Positions 1-8,165 are shown, counted from the first letter of the stretch. The stretch: 16,247 bases of DNA from Cyanobacteria bacterium OH_CBB_238 (GCA_023409995.1 JAEYQN010000080.1:1-16247); one strand, 5' to 3'. Notes: generated by a model from the letters alone, not told the origin. Translations and numbers: made by a program.

Positions 1-77
<77 letters not shown>

Positions 78-85
78 TTGAGAAT

Positions 86-120
86 AAAGGGTTTTAGCGA
101 TTAAGCTGAACCCTTTTTTA
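86..120 (+). terminator. Rho-independent terminator after tRNA-fMet
   Basis: AAAGGGTT (86-93) pairs with AACCCTTT (109-116) and runs into a T tract. It ends the tRNA transcript. This copy is element DNA. A diverged copy of the same arrangement follows attR at 15849-15885, so the element seems to bring a substitute for the terminator it displaced. Confidence 0.75.
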
Positions 121-311
121 GTATAAAAAACTCAAAAGTTGCAAAAAGGTTACATTTTAATTTTAAATTATAGATTCGTTTACCTGTCAATATTTAAGGG
201 TTTTAAAATTTTTATATTGTTTTATACTCGTATGAATTAAAACTTGCGGTAATGGACGCCGTAACACTTCTGTTTTGAATCATTGTTATAAAATAGTACA
301 AAATGTTTTGA

Positions 312-343
312 TAAAAATACCTACTGATTATTTCAGTAGGTAT
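312..343 (-). terminator. Rho-independent terminator of the integrase transcript
   Basis: A perfect 11-bp stem, ATACCTACTGA (317-327) with TCAGTAGGTAT (333-343), and a 5-nt loop. Read on the minus strand it is followed by a run of T from the A tract at 313-317. It lies just past the integrase stop and keeps that transcript from running into the tRNA. Confidence 0.85.
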
Positions 344-363
344 TATATAATCTGTAAGAAAAA

Positions 364-1473
364 TTAAGTTCCAAATCTTTTGAGCTTTTCTTGTGGTTCA
401 ATGCTGGAATTAACGATATTGTTAAGTAGGTTCACACATTTGTCGTTAACTTCTGGCAGCAGATGTGTATATAAATCCATTGTCATTGTAATTGAGGAAT
501 GACCAAGTTGATATTGAACATATTTCATTGGGGCACCGTTTGCTAAAAGTAAACTGGCGTATGTGTGTCTAAGATCATGAAATCTTATTTTATCAATACC
601 GGCTCTATTCAAAGATGGTAAAAATCTGCGTTTTAGCATGTTTTCCGCACTTTGATAATTGCCTTTTTCATTAGGAAAAATAAGGTTATATCCACTGTGA
701 GGGCAAGCTAGACGCCATTCTTTTAAAACTTTTGCTAATTCATTTGACATATCAACTACTCTGATTTTACCAGTTTTAGGCGTCCCCAATATCCCATGAG
801 TGTAATTTTTATCTATTGTTATTTTTTGTGTAATCCAATTTATTGAATCCCAAGTTAAGGCTAAAATCTCACCTTGTCTCATCCCTGTAAATAAAGCTGT
901 AAATAAAAGAGGATAAAAGTCAGGATAAATCATTTTTGTTTTTGATAATAAAATCTTAACTTCTTCTGTACATAAAGCTCTTATGTGTTCATTTTTCATT
1001 TCTTTTAAAGATTTAATACGAGCAAGAGGGTTTCTAACTTCGATATTATTATCTATCATAAAATTATAAATAGCACTTAAAAATTTCATATATTTGTTTA
1101 CTGTTGAATTTTTGCGACCTCTATCGAGCATTGCTTTTCTAAACTCTTTAACAAGTATTGGATTTATTTGATTAATATTTAAATCACCAAAGAACGGATA
1201 AATTAATTTATCCAAATATCCGCGATATGTGCTAAATGTCGAAGGTTTACAATTTGTGCTTGCGTGGAGCCTCATATATAATTCGCCAGCTTCTTTTAAT
1301 GTTGTTTTGGAATCAACTGGATTAATATATTTATTCAAATCTTCAATCATCTTGTTGTAGATTTTTTCTGCTTCAGCTTTTGTCTTAAAGCCTTTTTTTA
1401 TCTGACGCTTACCTCTAAGGTCTTTGTAATCAAATTCCCATTTGTTTGTTTTCTTGTTTTTTCTAAATGACAT
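364..1473 (-). CDS. int: Tyrosine recombinase (site-specific integrase)
   Basis: A 369-aa phage-type integrase that should insert and, with an excisionase, remove the element at tRNA-fMet. Residues 1-50 form a basic arm-binding domain, about 58-145 a SAM-like core-binding domain, and 165-355 the catalytic domain. The expected active site is complete: R199 in TGMRQGE, K233 or K236 in the beta-hairpin, H299 and R302 in HDLRHTYAS, H325 in LGHSS and the nucleophile Y335 in MDLYTHL. The start is the ATG at 1473, with an AAAGG-like ribosome site about 8 nt upstream. Its 3' end faces attL, the usual layout. Length and residues are normal for the family, so it looks active. A decayed fragment of a related integrase lies at 15540-15650. 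Confidence 0.96.
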   Translation of the reverse strand: MSFRKNKKTNKWEFDYKDLRGKRQIKKGFKTKAEAEKIYNKMIEDLNKYINPVDSKTTLKEAGELYMRLHASTNCKPSTFSTYRGYLDKLIYPFFGDLNINQINPILVKEFRKAMLDRGRKNSTVNKYMKFLSAIYNFMIDNNIEVRNPLARIKSLKEMKNEHIRALCTEEVKILLSKTKMIYPDFYPLLFTALFTGMRQGEILALTWDSINWITQKITIDKNYTHGILGTPKTGKIRVVDMSNELAKVLKEWRLACPHSGYNLIFPNEKGNYQSAENMLKRRFLPSLNRAGIDKIRFHDLRHTYASLLLANGAPMKYVQYQLGHSSITMTMDLYTHLLPEVNDKCVNLLNNIVNSSIEPQEKLKRFGT

Positions 1474-1513
1474 TTTGTAACCTTTTTCTTTTATTATGGC
1501 GTGTTAGTGAGAT

Positions 1514-1544
1514 ATTATAAGCCCTTTGCTAATAAATACTGCAA
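1514..1544 (-). promoter_or_regulatory. Possible integrase promoter
   Basis: Minus-strand TATAAT (1514-1519) lies about 40 nt before the integrase ATG. A weak TTGCAG (1539-1544) sits 19 bp upstream, a long spacer. The -10 is perfect, but the pair as a whole is tentative. Confidence 0.35.
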
Positions 1545-1553
1545 TGGGCGCCG

Positions 1554-1582
1554 GAGCACCGCACCAACAGTGCTCAGTGCTC
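1554..1582. other. Hairpin-forming sequence between excisionase and integrase genes
   Basis: GAGCAC (1554-1559) can pair with either of two GTGCTC copies (1570-1575 or 1577-1582). It is one of the few GC-rich spots in the left arm and no T tract follows on the minus strand. It may attenuate read-through from the replication operon into the integrase gene or mark a protein site. The function is unknown. Confidence 0.4.
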
Positions 1583-1608
1583 TTGTAGTGTCAGGACTTA
1601 ACCTACTT

Positions 1609-1788
1609 TTACTCTTGCTGTTGTATTGTATTTTTCTCCAAAAAATCTAATAAATTTTCTTCTAAAAATAACACTCTGGAGCCTATTTTGACGTATTGTA
1701 TTTGTTTTTTATGAACCCACCTATAAAGAGTGCTTGTAGAAACACGCAGATAACTAGCTGTTTCTTGGATTGTAAGTAGTTTATTCAT
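1609..1788 (-). CDS. Excisionase-like helix-turn-helix protein
   Basis: A 59-aa protein of the MerR-like/excisionase HTH type (commonly annotated helix_turn_helix 17 or excisionase domain). The pattern LTIQETASYLRVSTSTLYRWV, followed by a small wing ending in KIGSRVLF, is diagnostic. Proteins of this size next to a tyrosine integrase usually bend DNA for excision or control the integrase. The start is the ATG at 1788, because the frame above it (to 1830) only overlaps the helicase gene. A GGGGG ribosome site lies 5-6 nt upstream. It overlaps the helicase stop by 8 nt (ATGAATAA), so translation is coupled to the replication operon. Excisionase function is inferred from size and place. Confidence 0.85.
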   Translation of the reverse strand: MNKLLTIQETASYLRVSTSTLYRWVHKKQIQYVKIGSRVLFLEENLLDFLEKNTIQQQE

Positions 1789-4006
1789 TTGTGCCCCCAC
1801 TACTAGGAGTAAAATTGTAACGTTTCGCAAAGTACGACATTAACTCTTTATAAGAGTTTTTGACGTGTTTAAGGCTTATAATAAGATTCCTATCCTCTTC
1901 ATCAAGAAGATCATATTCAAGGCGTCTATTTAGTTTAGTGACCCCAACTTCAAGAGCTTTTTTCATAGCTTCACATTTCTGCTCAAGCCCTTTATTGCTA
2001 ATCTTTTTATTATTAAAAACTTCTTGAATTGTTTTTATAATACAAGTCTTACGTTGTTTATCCTGCAATCCTGTTACCTCTTCATTTCTGTATTCTTGAT
2101 AAGTATTTAGGATTTTAGAATCTGGCTTGAACTCTTGAAGCTCATAAGGCAAATTATGCAGTAATAATACTATTTGGCGCCCGTCTACCTGAGTTATATT
2201 AGGATTGTAATTAAGTTTGCTCCTAAACACTCTACCAACAATCTGGTGTAATTTATCTGAAATGTTCTTTGTCTGTATATCACGCATTTTTAGTTCATCG
2301 ATGGAATCATCTTTATAATCCAATGCAAGCGTAGGCAAAAACTGCGAACAATCGACAATTACAAAGTTAATTTCAGGCATATCTTTTGCGCGGCAGATAG
2401 CACTATTAGCATAGGTAAGCTTTATCCTACCTGAACAGTTTTCAACTTTTGATTCTGAACTCAATAAATCTTGAATACTTATATAATCGCCTTGTTTGAA
2501 AAACATAATTCTTAGTGCAAGTTCACTGTCTTTGGTCAATTCATCATACTGCATCTTTGCATCATACATAGTTGCTTCGACCAAAAACGTAGGTGTATCA
2601 ATAGCTTTTAATATTGCTGCCACATCGCTATGGCTCAATTTTCTATCAAGTTTTAAGGCCGTGACGTTGTACTTTACAGGTGTTGAGTCAATATTTATTA
2701 ACTGAGTTGTAAAATTTGCCTCTGCTGACTTTTGTTCAAAATCAGTTCGCACACCTGTCGGAATAGTTGCACTCATTCCAATTATTTTTTTAGCAAAACT
2801 AAATAAGTTTTCATAAATCATTTTACTTTTACAATGCAGACTTGGCACCCCACAAGTATATTTCGGATACTTAACTTTTAAGCCTTTAATATCTTCGCCG
2901 AGCTTTAAAATTTCTTCTCTTGTAAGAAAATTTTTAATTCCACTTTCTTCAAAATAAGGGAATTGCATACGTAGCTCTAAATCTTCAAAGTTAGCAATGC
3001 TTTCAGCAATGAAAGGGAACTGTTTAAATAGTTTTGCATCTGGTTCAATCTTTTGAGTTTTCAATGTGTTAATGGCAGGACCCTTATAAAAATCCAGTTT
3101 AAAGATATCATCTTCAAGTAAATTATTTATTTGTTTAGAATATTTTTCTACAAGAGGTAATCTGGGGTATAAAGTATATTCTTGAGTTTTTACATCTACA
3201 ATACTTTCTATAATTAAGTGACAGTTCTCACATCCTCCTTTACGCATATAATGCAAACATTGTTCTCTTAATTTCAATGCATTACCTTCCGGTTGATAGC
3301 GTCCGCAAAGAGGTATAATTTTATTTGAGTAAGTTTCAATCATTTGGATTTCATCACAAATTACAATACGGTCTAGGAGAATTTTCTTTCCTATGCTAAA
3401 AGGTTCACCACCATCCCCTTTTGTAGCTAGATACGCGTATGTTGTAATTAGTATATTTCTAAATTTTTTAGGTTCCGTATCTAAACCACTGATAACAACA
3501 CTCAAGTCTTCAAAACCATAGCCTTTAATAATGCCAACGACCCTATTAACTTCTTCAATGGTTGAACATACAAAAGCAATCTGCTCGCCATTTTTAACAC
3601 AATCTATGGCATATTTAACTGAGGTGTAAGTCTTGCCACAACCTGTAGGTGCATTGATAAGTGTTAATGATTTGTCCTTTGTTGCTTTGAGAGCACTGTT
3701 AAACTCTGCAATACTAAGATTCATTGATGGAAGCGCCGCTGCGCTTTTAATAAAATCCTTCTCTGCTTGAAATTCTTGAGCTTTTGCAAGCAATTTTTTC
3801 TCAAAAGCCACACCCTCTTTAATATCAGGATTATTATAATAAATTGATTTAAAAAAGTTGTTAAACTCTTCACAGTCGTTGCAATATAAATGATTATTTC
3901 TTATTAGAATGTTTTTACCTTCACAAATATTACATTTGGGAGTTTGGGGTAAATAATCTGTAATCGCAATATTTTCAATTATGAGCTTAATGTCGTTAGT
4001 ATTCAT
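1781..4006 (-). CDS. Zinc-ribbon superfamily 2 helicase
   Basis: A 741-aa DNA helicase, probably acting with the upstream polymerase in element replication. An N-terminal zinc ribbon has C25, C28, C42 and C45. Walker A is NAPTGCGKT (118-126), motif II CDEIQ with D218 and E219, motif III SAT (412-414), and motif VI QIVGRVFR (588-595), so both RecA-like lobes are present. A second cysteine group (C234, C250, C259, C262) follows motif II. XPD/DinG iron-sulfur cysteines lie before motif II, so this may be a zinc-binding insertion rather than that cluster. The start ATG at 4006 has GGAGG about 9 nt upstream and overlaps the polymerase stop by 11 nt. The C-terminal 150 residues are helical and unassigned. 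Helicase class is clear; the exact family is not. Confidence 0.88.
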   Translation of the reverse strand: MNTNDIKLIIENIAITDYLPQTPKCNICEGKNILIRNNHLYCNDCEEFNNFFKSIYYNNPDIKEGVAFEKKLLAKAQEFQAEKDFIKSAAALPSMNLSIAEFNSALKATKDKSLTLINAPTGCGKTYTSVKYAIDCVKNGEQIAFVCSTIEEVNRVVGIIKGYGFEDLSVVISGLDTEPKKFRNILITTYAYLATKGDGGEPFSIGKKILLDRIVICDEIQMIETYSNKIIPLCGRYQPEGNALKLREQCLHYMRKGGCENCHLIIESIVDVKTQEYTLYPRLPLVEKYSKQINNLLEDDIFKLDFYKGPAINTLKTQKIEPDAKLFKQFPFIAESIANFEDLELRMQFPYFEESGIKNFLTREEILKLGEDIKGLKVKYPKYTCGVPSLHCKSKMIYENLFSFAKKIIGMSATIPTGVRTDFEQKSAEANFTTQLINIDSTPVKYNVTALKLDRKLSHSDVAAILKAIDTPTFLVEATMYDAKMQYDELTKDSELALRIMFFKQGDYISIQDLLSSESKVENCSGRIKLTYANSAICRAKDMPEINFVIVDCSQFLPTLALDYKDDSIDELKMRDIQTKNISDKLHQIVGRVFRSKLNYNPNITQVDGRQIVLLLHNLPYELQEFKPDSKILNTYQEYRNEEVTGLQDKQRKTCIIKTIQEVFNNKKISNKGLEQKCEAMKKALEVGVTKLNRRLEYDLLDEEDRNLIISLKHVKNSYKELMSYFAKRYNFTPSSGGTNE

Positions 4007-6782
4007 TTAATATGTCCTCCAATGTTATCTCTTCTAACGGTTTATCAATCTTGATTCCCGCCTGTTGTTTTACCTTCCGTAAGCATTCATACAACCCTGC
4101 ATTTACTTCTTTTTGCAGAGCAAAAAGTGAATCAGAACAGGACAGATGCCAGCACCTCATGAAAACCTTGTTAGTTTCATCAAGGCATAAGAAGACCTCA
4201 TTTCCGCCAGGATTGGTATGTTCATCAGAAAAAGGGCAAGGAAAGCGAAAAACAACCTGACAGTCTTCATTGCAAACATCTTTTTCAAAACTTGTACTAG
4301 ATTCATTTTCTGTAAACACAATACAATGTGATCTTAAAAATTCTCTGACATACTGCAGTGCAGCATCAATCTCGTTTCTACATAAGATGGTATACGTTTG
4401 TTCTTTATGGGACGCCGGTTTGCTTATACTTTGAATCCTGTGCAAGATTTTAAAAATCTCATCCGGCATATCAGTAATTACGCCACTATATTTATAATCA
4501 TTTTTATAATCATAAGCGCCGGCTACGTTTGCAGGTTTGCCATATAGTATTTCAAATCCAAATTTTTTATTATAACTCCCTTGTTTTAAAACTTTTGACT
4601 TGATTTTGAAAAATATTTTGTATTTCCCTTTTGAATCTACAAAACTTCTTAACGAGCCACAATTTTTTAATATTATTTTTAGTTGCTCAGGCAATCGTTC
4701 TGGATAATCTACATCAATTGCAATGACATCAGTTCCTGTAGAAATAGCAACCGTAGGATAAGCTTTAAAATCAAACTCTGCAGGTAAATCTTTTAATTTT
4801 AACCCTTTCAAGTTTTCTTTATAAGTTTTAGGAATTGCAACTAAACCTTGTTTTTGAAAAGTATTTACTGCAACCATATTTAACTCAACTAACTCTTTGG
4901 TTCTTTGCTTTGCTAACAAGCTATTAAGCAATTTCTTGGCTTCGTCTTCATAATGCTGCCTATCTACAAGGTCAATTAAGCATTTATCATCCAAATTATT
5001 TGCAATTATGACCTTATTTTTAGCTATAATATTTGCGACTTTACCTTTATTATCGCGTCTTTGAAGCTTATTCGCTTGCATAGATTTTGAAATAAAAAAA
5101 CGGTTAATTCTTTGTATTTTCTCTCCACCAATTTCAGCTTTAAACTTTTTACCTATTTCTTTTGAATAGAGAAACGCTTTAATATCAATGCAATTCTGTA
5201 TAGTTTCACTAACAGGAATATCTTTGTAAATACACTTTTCAACAGCAATTCCAACAATGTCAGCATTTAAACCCTTACCGAGCATTGCGTGTGAGAATAT
5301 CCCTTTACGTTTTGGGGCGCCATTTAAAGGTTTTGCAGAATAATTATTTACATCTTTCAATATGTAGGATTTATACGACGTCTTTTCTAATTCAAAACCA
5401 GTTAAGCCTTCCCAATGTGCAAAGATGTCAGCATCGCTCAGACCTTCTTGTCCTTTGCGAATATATGTTATTCCATCTGTATTGGCAGAAATTACTTCGT
5501 AACCGTTTAATTCCAGCTCCTCTATCAACATCAATAGATAAAACTGTCCATTGAGAGTTACAATGTAAGCGGTTTTTGGGTCATATGCATAGAAATTTGT
5601 GTAACGGAAATTTCCATATAAGCTATTGATAATAATTTTAAAAGCATCTGCCTTTGCCTTCTTCCCCTTCTTTTTGGCATCTAGTCGTTGTTCAATAAGT
5701 TCTGAATAAATATCTAACCAACGTTCATTAAGAAAATCAGGCTTAATTCCTTTTTTCACAATTAAGTTTGGATAATAACTTGCTACATCTACATCAATGA
5801 TTTCACCAGAAAATACTTCGTTTTTCTGAGTAGAATGTAATCCACCCAAACCTAATTTGTAAGTTTTGCCATTTATAGTAACTTCTTCTTTCAATTCAGT
5901 ATTAGATGCTGGTACAAAGGTTTCAAAAAGACCTTTATTTTTGTAATCTTGTATACTTTCTGTTTTGAAATTAATTACATTCTTTTTAAGTTTTTCCAGT
6001 AAAGCTTGGCATTCAGGTGTTTTAAACATGATATCTGAGAAAATGAGGTTCTTTACTAAAAGCACTTTATAATCTGGTTTTATTAGTTTTATAAACTCCC
6101 AATAACTAAGATTATTTTTAGCACAATAATTCAAGGCCATAATATCTGCCGCAAGTTTTGAATCTGAGAGAGAACAAAAATCTATCTTATAGCCCAATTT
6201 AGCCTTAATACCTTTATACTGATCATTCAACATTTCTCTTGCCTCAATTTTGGGCAAAGATTCTTTATAAAGTATTTCTGTTATTTTTATGTCATTTTCA
6301 CAGTATTTTTCAATCTCACGCATTTCTTCAGGTGTAAGTTCTTTATGAGGATCAAAAGGCAGTTCTTGAATCTTTTCAACTTCTAAACCCAATCCGGATT
6401 TTTTCAAGGAGATATTTCTCTGAAACACTTTTAAGTCGATACTGACAAATTTTTTATCGTATGATTTAATTCTACAAAAGTCATTCCATATAGCTTTGAA
6501 CCCACTTGAAACTTTCTTTTCAATCAAAGCCTGAGATAGATTATAAACATCAAAGGAGGAAAGGCTAAAGCCAAGATATTCAATAAATTGTAAAATTCTG
6601 TCGTCGTAATGGTGGTTATTAAATCCTATCAGTAAAGGTTTTTGTGCTAAAAATTCTTTAAACTCATCAATATTTGAACCCTCTGGTGAGATTTTAAATT
6701 TATAAAATTCACCTGTCTTAGTGTTTTTGAAGATTATCAATGTAAGATTTGAGTATACTTCAATGTCATAGATGTATGTCAT
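3996..6782 (-). CDS. Family B DNA polymerase fused to a primase-polymerase-like domain and zinc finger
   Basis: A 928-aa replicase. The N-terminal 3'-5' exonuclease has Exo I YDIEVY (D6, E8), Exo II FNNHHYDD (D60/D61) and Exo III YCENDI (D164). The family B polymerase motifs follow: A, DVASYYP (D332); B, KIIINSLYG (K382, N386, Y389); C, NTDG (D436), where the usual first Asp is Asn. After about residue 640 a second module shows IDVDYPE (D690, D692), GKYKIFFK and GFEILYG followed by AGAY, the order seen in archaeo-eukaryotic primase PrimPol domains, although the usual catalytic His is replaced by Lys (K722). The end has a zinc-finger pattern, CPFSDEH (C849, H855) with C866, C877, H879 and C882. 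I chose the ATG at 6782 over a TTG at 6881: it has AGGA upstream and the exonuclease fold begins there. Polymerase is certain; the primase module is inferred. Confidence 0.88.
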   Translation of the reverse strand: MTYIYDIEVYSNLTLIIFKNTKTGEFYKFKISPEGSNIDEFKEFLAQKPLLIGFNNHHYDDRILQFIEYLGFSLSSFDVYNLSQALIEKKVSSGFKAIWNDFCRIKSYDKKFVSIDLKVFQRNISLKKSGLGLEVEKIQELPFDPHKELTPEEMREIEKYCENDIKITEILYKESLPKIEAREMLNDQYKGIKAKLGYKIDFCSLSDSKLAADIMALNYCAKNNLSYWEFIKLIKPDYKVLLVKNLIFSDIMFKTPECQALLEKLKKNVINFKTESIQDYKNKGLFETFVPASNTELKEEVTINGKTYKLGLGGLHSTQKNEVFSGEIIDVDVASYYPNLIVKKGIKPDFLNERWLDIYSELIEQRLDAKKKGKKAKADAFKIIINSLYGNFRYTNFYAYDPKTAYIVTLNGQFYLLMLIEELELNGYEVISANTDGITYIRKGQEGLSDADIFAHWEGLTGFELEKTSYKSYILKDVNNYSAKPLNGAPKRKGIFSHAMLGKGLNADIVGIAVEKCIYKDIPVSETIQNCIDIKAFLYSKEIGKKFKAEIGGEKIQRINRFFISKSMQANKLQRRDNKGKVANIIAKNKVIIANNLDDKCLIDLVDRQHYEDEAKKLLNSLLAKQRTKELVELNMVAVNTFQKQGLVAIPKTYKENLKGLKLKDLPAEFDFKAYPTVAISTGTDVIAIDVDYPERLPEQLKIILKNCGSLRSFVDSKGKYKIFFKIKSKVLKQGSYNKKFGFEILYGKPANVAGAYDYKNDYKYSGVITDMPDEIFKILHRIQSISKPASHKEQTYTILCRNEIDAALQYVREFLRSHCIVFTENESSTSFEKDVCNEDCQVVFRFPCPFSDEHTNPGGNEVFLCLDETNKVFMRCWHLSCSDSLFALQKEVNAGLYECLRKVKQQAGIKIDKPLEEITLEDILNEY

Positions 6783-6814
6783 ATAGAAATTCCTTTCATT
6801 TCGAATTTCTATAT
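6781..6814 (-). promoter_or_regulatory. Inverted repeat covering the polymerase ribosome binding site
   Basis: A perfect 12-bp inverted repeat, ATATAGAAATTC (6781-6792) and GAATTTCTATAT (6803-6814), with a 10-nt loop. In the mRNA the AAAGGA ribosome site lies at the loop/stem edge and the A and U of the polymerase start codon end the stem, so folding would block translation. A six-codon reading frame starting in the loop (ATG at 6797-6799) ends in a TGA that overlaps the polymerase ATG. It could instead be a DNA operator. The structure is seen; the role is inferred. Confidence 0.55.
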
Positions 6815-6870
6815 TTTTACATACTCTACAACACCTGTAACCGAGCAGTTTTAAGGCAAAAGAATGCCAT

Positions 6871-6901
6871 TTTAGTGGCAATTTAGTGGCGGTTTGGTGG
6901 C
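6871..6901 (+). repeat. Three iteron-like repeats, TTTRGTGGC, period 11
   Basis: Copies at 6871-6879 (TTTAGTGGC), 6882-6890 (TTTAGTGGC) and 6893-6901 (TTTGGTGGC), spaced exactly 11 bp, about one helical turn. They lie in the gap between the winged-helix regulator and the polymerase. They could bind the regulator or mark an origin. Confidence 0.6.
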
Positions 6902-6905
6902 AAGA

Positions 6906-7244
6906 TTAGTCTTCTATTTCTATTAAATTAGTGTTAAACACATTAGGGTTTAGTTTATAACCTACAAGTGATTTTGATATTATGATCGGTTTATTTGTTA
7001 AACCTAATTGTCTAAATCTTGCATTAATCCTTTTAACGTCAGTTTTTTCCTTCTCTGTCATAAATTCCTTTGTACTTGCCTTATCTATTCTTTGAAACCT
7101 TTGCGGTGTTTTCGCAAGGATAATAAGTGTTTCAAACAACTTAGGTGATAAATCTATCTCAATGTTCTTGTATTTACAATACCTGTCTTTTATCCTTAAG
7201 TATAAACCATTTTTAGTGACTTCGTTTCTGAATAACATAATCAT
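6906..7244 (-). CDS. Winged-helix regulator (OmpR/Trans_reg_C-like)
   Basis: A 112-aa stand-alone DNA-binding protein. Residues about 28-98 match the OmpR-type winged helix: a first strand pair and helix (IDLSPKLFETLIILAKTP), a region resembling the recognition helix (TDVKRINARFRQLGL), and the terminal hairpin IISKSLVGYKLNP, like the usual 'vrGvGYrl'. No receiver domain is attached. First gene of the replication operon, with its promoter at 7275-7302 and a weak AAGAG ribosome site before the ATG at 7244; an ATG two codons later is an alternative start. Its position suggests that it controls the operon, perhaps by binding the 11-bp spaced repeats after its own stop. It could also be a replication initiator of the winged-helix type. 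Fold fairly sure, role inferred. Confidence 0.7.
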   Translation of the reverse strand: MIMLFRNEVTKNGLYLRIKDRYCKYKNIEIDLSPKLFETLIILAKTPQRFQRIDKASTKEFMTEKEKTDVKRINARFRQLGLTNKPIIISKSLVGYKLNPNVFNTNLIEIED

Positions 7245-7274
7245 CGTTGTTTCTCTTTTTAACTATACATGTTA

Positions 7275-7302
7275 ATTATAAAGATAACTAACCAACTGAC
7301 AA
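7275..7302 (-). promoter_or_regulatory. Promoter of the replication operon
   Basis: On the minus strand TTGTCA (7297-7302) and a perfect TATAAT (7275-7280) are separated by 16 bp. The start would fall near 7268, giving a leader of about 24 nt before the regulator ATG. It is the best sigma-70-type promoter in the window. Confidence 0.7.
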
Positions 7303-7535
7303 AATGCACATAATACTAAATGTCTATATTTTAAAAAATTTAAAATATAATATTTTTCTGCCTATATACTCCGGTCAATTCAAGCAAAATACTTTTACTA
7401 TATACTGACAGGAATAAACTCTATTCATATCTAAAACTTAGTAAAATCAACAAAACACAGGGACGCCGGTATTAAATATGGAAATATTAGAATGCACCAA
7501 GAACTTTTACTAAAAAGGCTATAAGCAAAGCCTTA
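7303..7535. other. AT-rich gene-free stretch with palindrome and repeats
   Basis: No credible gene. It contains an 11-bp inverted repeat, TATATTTTAAA (7325-7335) with TTTAAAATATA (7339-7349), two CTATATACT copies (7362-7370 and 7398-7406, 36 bp apart) and a GGGACGCCGG site (7460-7469). It lies directly upstream of the replication operon promoter, so a regulatory region or an AT-rich unwinding region is possible. Confidence 0.5.
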
Positions 7536-8141
7536 TCATTTATTTGAATTGTTGTTTAAGGTAATAAGAGCAACCCCAACTCCAATAACAAAAAATGACC
7601 CGATAACCCACGCAAAATAATTATTTTCATTAGAATCTGATTGTGATTGTAACGCTGCACTGTCTTCATATGTCGAATGAAGGTTTGATTCTTCTGTAAA
7701 CGGCGTCTCTACGCAACTTTCATCCCATTTTTTCTAATCCGTTATCATCTAAGCTTGCAAATGCTACTACTTTTGTATTTTTCCTTTAGCTTCCATTTCT
7801 TCAGTTATCACTTCATAAAAATAGCCATGGCCACTTTCTACAGATTTTTCACAGGTTCTAAAAGTATGATTGCCATTATAATCTATCAGTTCAAGGTCAA
7901 GAACTACTCTGCCTTTTTCATTACTACCATCAAATAATTTTATGTTACGAACTATGATAAACTCAATTTTAACGTCTGGATCAACACTGCCTCGAATCTT
8001 CATATCAGGCTTAATAGTTACTACATCATATGCAATACTGCTTTTACCATCCCAATTACTTTTGTAATTAGCTTCTTGACTAGCTTGAACTCCTGTAGCG
8101 AGAAACAGAGTTAACATAAGGCTAAATATTATTTTTTTCAT
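7536..8141 (-). pseudogene. Exported protein with C-terminal membrane anchor, broken by two frameshifts
   Basis: As written the frame ends after 124 codons (7767-8141). It begins with a Sec signal peptide, MKKIIFSLMLTLFLATGVQA. Shifting by one base at the T5 run (7778-7782, A5 in the mRNA) and back at the T6 run (7728-7733) restores a reading frame of about 200 codons to a stop at 7536-7538. The restored part ends in an acidic, Ser/Gln-rich linker, a hydrophobic segment (WVIGSFFVIGVGVALITL) and a short polar tail, a sensible topology. The two indels compensate. It follows the upstream exported-protein gene by 24 nt and has a GGGGA ribosome site. No family recognised. The frameshifts may be real decay, phase variation or homopolymer sequencing errors. 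Confidence 0.7.
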
Positions 8142-8165
8142 AGTTTTTCCCCATGAGAGTTATAG

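Larger units (their letters stand above)
78..363. other. Gene-free stretch between attL and the integrase
   Basis: No credible open frame on either strand. It holds the tRNA terminator, a possible integrase arm site (AAGTTGCAAAAA at 136-147, repeated near attR at 15657-15668), a GGACGCC motif at 254-260 and the integrase terminator at 312-343. This is the expected place for integrase and excisionase binding sites. Confidence 0.6.

Noticed and set aside
6783..6881. N-terminal extension of the polymerase from a TTG at 6881
   Set aside because: The start would lie inside the iteron-like repeats without a ribosome site, and the exonuclease fold begins right after the ATG at 6782.
6871..6901. CRISPR array
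   Set aside because: The three repeat units are only 9 bp with 2-bp gaps; no spacer-sized intervals or cas genes exist in the window.
7778..7782. Programmed -1 frameshift site in the exported-protein gene
   Set aside because: The codons at the run (GGA AAA ATA) do not form an X XXY YYZ slippery heptamer, and a second opposite shift would also be needed.
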